A stretch of DNA of 64,000 bases from contig CABZMN010000003.1 in NCBI GenBank assembly GCA_902526825.1, positions 1 to 64,000 of the forward strand, written 5' to 3'. The number at the start of each line of letters is the position of its first letter. The stretch's first letter is position 1. The notes under the pieces are model-generated. The model was not told the origin of the DNA. It made no database searches and saw only the letters and a program-made list of their open reading frames with translations. The DNA comes from an uncultured Candidatus Actinomarina sp. Its GTDB lineage: Bacteria; Actinomycetota; Acidimicrobiia; Actinomarinales; Actinomarinaceae. The translations under genes were made by a program, and so were the position numbers. Shown in pieces: positions 60,748 to 64,000 of the stretch.

Positions 60748-62467
60748 ATTAAAAAATCCTGATTTAAAATTCAAATTAAATGTCTTACTTTTTTTATTAA
60801 TATCTTTATATATTTTTGTTTTTACTAATTTATATTTTTATTCGACATTTGGTGCAGATTATCAAAAGTATATTTCTTATTTGAAGTATTTTTTCGGAAT
60901 GATGGAAAATACTGGTTTGGAACAAGGACCAATTTATTTTTACTTTGTATCGCTTATACTGAGTTTAAGAGCAAAATTTATAAGTCCAGTTTTATTACAA
61001 AGTGAAGTTAGTTTTGCTATTCAATTAACAAACTTACTGATTATCTTGATAGGTTTTGTTGGATTCTATTTTTTACTAAGACAGTATAAAATTGATAAAA
61101 ATAAAATTTTAATTATTTTTCATTTAACAAATTTTTTTCCTCCCTTATTCGCTTTAAAAATAACTATGAAACCTGAGGTTCTAGTGTTTGCATTACTACC
61201 CTGGTTTTTATATTTAATAAAAACATTCATGGTCACTAAAAATAAAAACTATTTATTTCTATCAATATTTCCTGCTGTTTTGATACTGACGACAAAAGGA
61301 AGCTGGTTAGGAATGCTTTCTGTATATGGTTTAATAATTACTTTTACAATTTTTAAAAATTTAAATATCAAATTAGTTTTTCAACTACTAATAATTTTTT
61401 CTTTAATTTTTGGATTTGTAATGTATGAAAATGAAAGAATAAATGAATATAGTGTTTTAGATTTTCAAATTACTGACAATTATGATAATGCTGCAGAATT
61501 AAACATTATTTATAAAAATGTCATGGGTGGAAAACAAAATTTTTATGTTTTTGAATTTGATAAAGCTTCTCTGATAGGGATTACACTGCTTGATACATTT
61601 TCTGATCACTTTAATTTTTATTGGGATAAAGATGTGAGTACATTCAATAATTTTAGAAAAGAATTAATTGTAGAGGATAAAGATATAGACTTTTTGGAAT
61701 TAGATGTAAAAAATCGTTATATAAAATATAATGGTCCATTTAGTCAAGCACTCACTGAATTGAGGGGTATATTAGGAATACTGTTTACCTTTCTCTTTTA
61801 TACATTATTACTGTTCAAGATATACAACTCAAAAAAATATAGAGTATATCTCATTGCACCTTTTGTTGGTATGTTTATTCTGTTAATTAACTCGATGGGG
61901 TTTCCGATAAATAACTTTGATCCAAAGGTTGGTGATACATTTAAAACTTTTTATTACTCACCTTTTATAGTTCTTTCATTTATGTTTTTAGTTGCTTCGT
62001 TAGCAATTAGAAAAAAAATTTTAAATGTTGCATTTATAGCTATGTATATGATTTGTTCAATTTTTATTTTTGGCTTTCCTAAAAAAGATAGTAATCAATA
62101 TTATGTTGATTTAGGTAACAGAAATGAACACAGTGTCTTGTGCGAAGTTAACAAAATAGTAATTCATGACTTAGATTTTGAAAGTAATTGCTCCAATAAA
62201 CATATTGAATTTTGTAAATTTCAAAATAATAGATCAGATTATACAATATTAGTAAAAGATACTTTCCAGCTTGAGGCTTCAAGGTTTATTATCCAGAGAA
62301 TGTTATTTGAAATAGACGATAATAAGATTCTTGATAAAAGTTGTTCTAAACAGCAAAGTTCACGCGGATTAATTGATTTATCAAAAACGCCTTCATTAAA
62401 TCTAGCAATATTTTTAAGTATTTTTGTTTTGATTTATTTACAAAGAAAAATAGATATTACGGCTTAA
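60734..62467 (+). CDS. Large polytopic membrane protein, GT-C-like
   Basis: 577 residues with about 11 helices and a large outer loop (about 240-340) plus a cysteine-bearing periplasmic tail (about 465-555). F-G-A-D-Y-Q-K-Y (about 37-44) after helix 1 is the acidic loop of GT-C enzymes. It probably works with the GT2 upstream. The 3' end overlaps the convergent gene by 11 bp. Confidence 0.55.
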   Translation: MFQSKLKNPDLKFKLNVLLFLLISLYIFVFTNLYFYSTFGADYQKYISYLKYFFGMMENTGLEQGPIYFYFVSLILSLRAKFISPVLLQSEVSFAIQLTNLLIILIGFVGFYFLLRQYKIDKNKILIIFHLTNFFPPLFALKITMKPEVLVFALLPWFLYLIKTFMVTKNKNYLFLSIFPAVLILTTKGSWLGMLSVYGLIITFTIFKNLNIKLVFQLLIIFSLIFGFVMYENERINEYSVLDFQITDNYDNAAELNIIYKNVMGGKQNFYVFEFDKASLIGITLLDTFSDHFNFYWDKDVSTFNNFRKELIVEDKDIDFLELDVKNRYIKYNGPFSQALTELRGILGILFTFLFYTLLLFKIYNSKKYRVYLIAPFVGMFILLINSMGFPINNFDPKVGDTFKTFYYSPFIVLSFMFLVASLAIRKKILNVAFIAMYMICSIFIFGFPKKDSNQYYVDLGNRNEHSVLCEVNKIVIHDLDFESNCSNKHIEFCKFQNNRSDYTILVKDTFQLEASRFIIQRMLFEIDDNKILDKSCSKQQSSRGLIDLSKTPSLNLAIFLSIFVLIYLQRKIDITA

Positions 62468-63551
62468 TAACATTCCACCGTGGATACAAGCCACCAAGAG
62501 TTGAAAATATCATTGATAATCCCCAGACTAGCAATGTTGTTCCATGTATATCTGGCTCATCTAATCCTTTAGTTGTTTGAATGCCATAGTAATGTGTTTG
62601 GCTTTTATTTAAAAAATATGAAAACCCACCAATATCTTGATAGTAATGTTTTTCAATATCATTTAGCAAATCTTTGAAATATTCTCTTATTTCTTTAGAT
62701 TTATAATCAGTTTGTTGATGGCATTTATACAAGACATATATTATATCAACAATGTCACAACCTTCACTGTTTGGTTTATGTTTAAGACATAAGTCAATTA
62801 ATTCATTTGGTCTGTGAATAGGTATATTCAGCCAATCTAGCCCAGTAATTACTTTCATAGCACCATTTACTTTTTCAGAAGAGTCAGAAACTTTTGGCAA
62901 CCCATATGATCCATCTTCTAATAACATTTGTTCTAAATATTCATTTATAAAAGACACTAAGTCTTCATTATTTTCCAAGTAGCTAATAAATACACAAATT
63001 CCAGATACTTGTGCACCTGCATTCCAAGGATGGTTCCAATCAAGTTGGTCAAAAAAGTTATTTAAATCTTCTCTCGTTTGTGGGAATTCTGTAAATGAAA
63101 TTTGATTGTTTGGAAATATTTGTTTAATTGTTGCAATTGATTGTTTGGTCTCAGCTCGAATATATTCTATAAATTTAAAATGAGGATTGATTTCATAAAT
63201 TTTTATTCTTCTTAAGAAAAATTTAACAACATTCTTAATCCATAAAACCGTAAAATTTGATTTGTATATTTTATAGTAATTCGGATCTACGTAAGACCCT
63301 TTAGGTAAATCGCTGTAATCATTTTTAAAACTTTCAAACCTTCTATATATTTCAGAAATAAAATCATCATCATTTAAAAGATCAGAATTTATAGTGTATA
63401 AAACTTTTAATGCATAACAAGTATGTCCCATGTCGATTAATTGTCCTTCTTTTGTTGCACCATTAATTACCGGTTGGAATAAACTATTTTCTTTTTTTAA
63501 ATTTAAAATATAATTTTCAATATTTTCTGAAAGATTCTTGTAATCAATCAT
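62457..63551 (-). CDS. Hypothetical protein, predicted alpha/alpha-toroid
   Basis: 364 residues, no signal peptide or membrane helix. The regular spacing of aromatic/glycine blocks (G-H-T-C-Y-A-L-K, W-N-A-G-A-Q-V-S-G, G-S-Y-G-L-P, G-G-F-S-Y-F, H-G-T-T-L-L-V-W-G) is like the (alpha/alpha)-barrel of sugar lyases, hydrolases or prenyl-cyclase-type proteins. No catalytic motif I can name. Overlaps the methyltransferase gene by 8 bp. Confidence 0.55.
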   Translation of the reverse strand: MIDYKNLSENIENYILNLKKENSLFQPVINGATKEGQLIDMGHTCYALKVLYTINSDLLNDDDFISEIYRRFESFKNDYSDLPKGSYVDPNYYKIYKSNFTVLWIKNVVKFFLRRIKIYEINPHFKFIEYIRAETKQSIATIKQIFPNNQISFTEFPQTREDLNNFFDQLDWNHPWNAGAQVSGICVFISYLENNEDLVSFINEYLEQMLLEDGSYGLPKVSDSSEKVNGAMKVITGLDWLNIPIHRPNELIDLCLKHKPNSEGCDIVDIIYVLYKCHQQTDYKSKEIREYFKDLLNDIEKHYYQDIGGFSYFLNKSQTHYYGIQTTKGLDEPDIHGTTLLVWGLSMIFSTLGGLYPRWNVIKP

Positions 63552-64000
63552 TTTTATTTTTGTAAAGACAGACTAATCTTTTTTCATTTATTGCAATAAT
63601 TTCAAAATTTTTAGATGTTAAATAGTTATTCACTTCGACAAAGGTTGTTTCTTGGGACATCCCTTTCTCAGCACCACAATCAACTGAGATATATGAAATA
63701 TTATGTAAATTATCTTCACCACCTAATAGAACTTCTAATTCATAACCCTCTGCGTCTATTTTTAATAATTTAATTTTTTCATTCTTAATAAATTCATCTA
63801 GTAAACGTGCTTCAACTTTAGTTTTAAGCTCCGTTTCGCTAGATTCATATATGGAAGAATTTCCACCTGAAGAATCAATGTAAAAGTCTACTTCTTCTTT
63901 TCTATTAGATAGTGCACAATTGTAATTTGACTTTTCTGTATTAAGATTTAAACACTCAAAAACATTTGGATCCGGTTCAAATCCAAGATAATCAATATTA
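63544..64000 (-). CDS. FkbM-family methyltransferase, C-terminal part (partial, runs off right edge)
   Basis: The frame is open from the stop at 63544 to the window end. The visible part contains L-L-K-I-D-A-E-G-Y-E-L-E-V-L-L and Y-I-S-V-D-C-G, hallmark of FkbM O-methyltransferases, here presumably acting on a glycan. The N-terminal SAM-binding motif lies outside the window. Confidence 0.82.
   Translation of the reverse strand, partial: NIDYLGFEPDPNVFECLNLNTEKSNYNCALSNRKEEVDFYIDSSGGNSSIYESSETELKTKVEARLLDEFIKNEKIKLLKIDAEGYELEVLLGGEDNLHNISYISVDCGAEKGMSQETTFVEVNNYLTSKNFEIIAINEKRLVCLYKNKND

Overview
The window is AT-rich (roughly 30% GC by eye) and densely coded, with many 1-14 bp overlaps between genes and no gene-free stretch above 300 bp. 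It looks like a streamlined, aerobic, probably marine bacterium. I favour a low-GC actinobacterium of the Actinomarina/Acidimicrobiia kind. The reasons are a MshA-like glycosyltransferase, Thr/Ser-tract lipoproteins, an adenosylcobalamin-dependent ribonucleotide reductase under NrdR, and many start codons lying 5-8 nt downstream of a -10 hexamer (leaderless transcripts). This placement is inference; no rRNA or marker gene is present.

Region 1 (1-9928) is respiratory. After the tail of a nucleoside hydrolase comes a minus-strand operon (6561 to 294): a 4-TM protein, a 2[4Fe-4S] ferredoxin, a split b6f-type cytochrome b (two genes), a Rieske protein, a diheme cytochrome c, a 3-TM protein and an SPFH protein. 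Divergent from it lies a plus-strand trio resembling a cbb3 oxidase (CcoN-like, CcoO-like, cytochrome c). The CcoN-like subunit has lost nearly all the metal-ligand histidines. Three proteins of the two operons (cytochrome b C-terminal half, CcoO-like, cytochrome c) carry the same kind of N-terminal helical module plus a Pro/Ala/Glu linker, and in the last two its DNA is identical over 186 bp. This is the strongest candidate for an undescribed assembly.

Region 2 (9929-25334) is mostly housekeeping: a beta-propeller lipoprotein, a RimK pair, a glutaredoxin-like protein, SAM hydrolase, two alpha/beta hydrolases, a small envelope-glycan operon, nrdJ with a readable NrdR operator, wecB and a GT2 enzyme.

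Region 3 (25398-29014) is a small accessory island at tRNA-Val(UAC). The 3' part of the tRNA gene recurs twice downstream (55/55 and 47/55 identical), giving two modules. One carries a PD-(D/E)xK nuclease with a possible EVE-like domain. The other carries two lipoproteins with duplicated promoters and a 57-residue membrane protein. No integrase is visible.

Region 4 (29045-64000) is a surface-glycan island: nucleotide-sugar enzymes for a diacetamido-uronic-acid-type sugar, two DegT aminotransferases, a UDP-sugar dehydrogenase, an extended SDR, about 14 soluble glycosyltransferases, about six large polytopic GT-C-like or unknown membrane proteins, an AglD-type membrane protein, a YdjC-like deacetylase, methyltransferases and a cupin. 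Short blocks on alternating strands suggest assembly by successive replacement.
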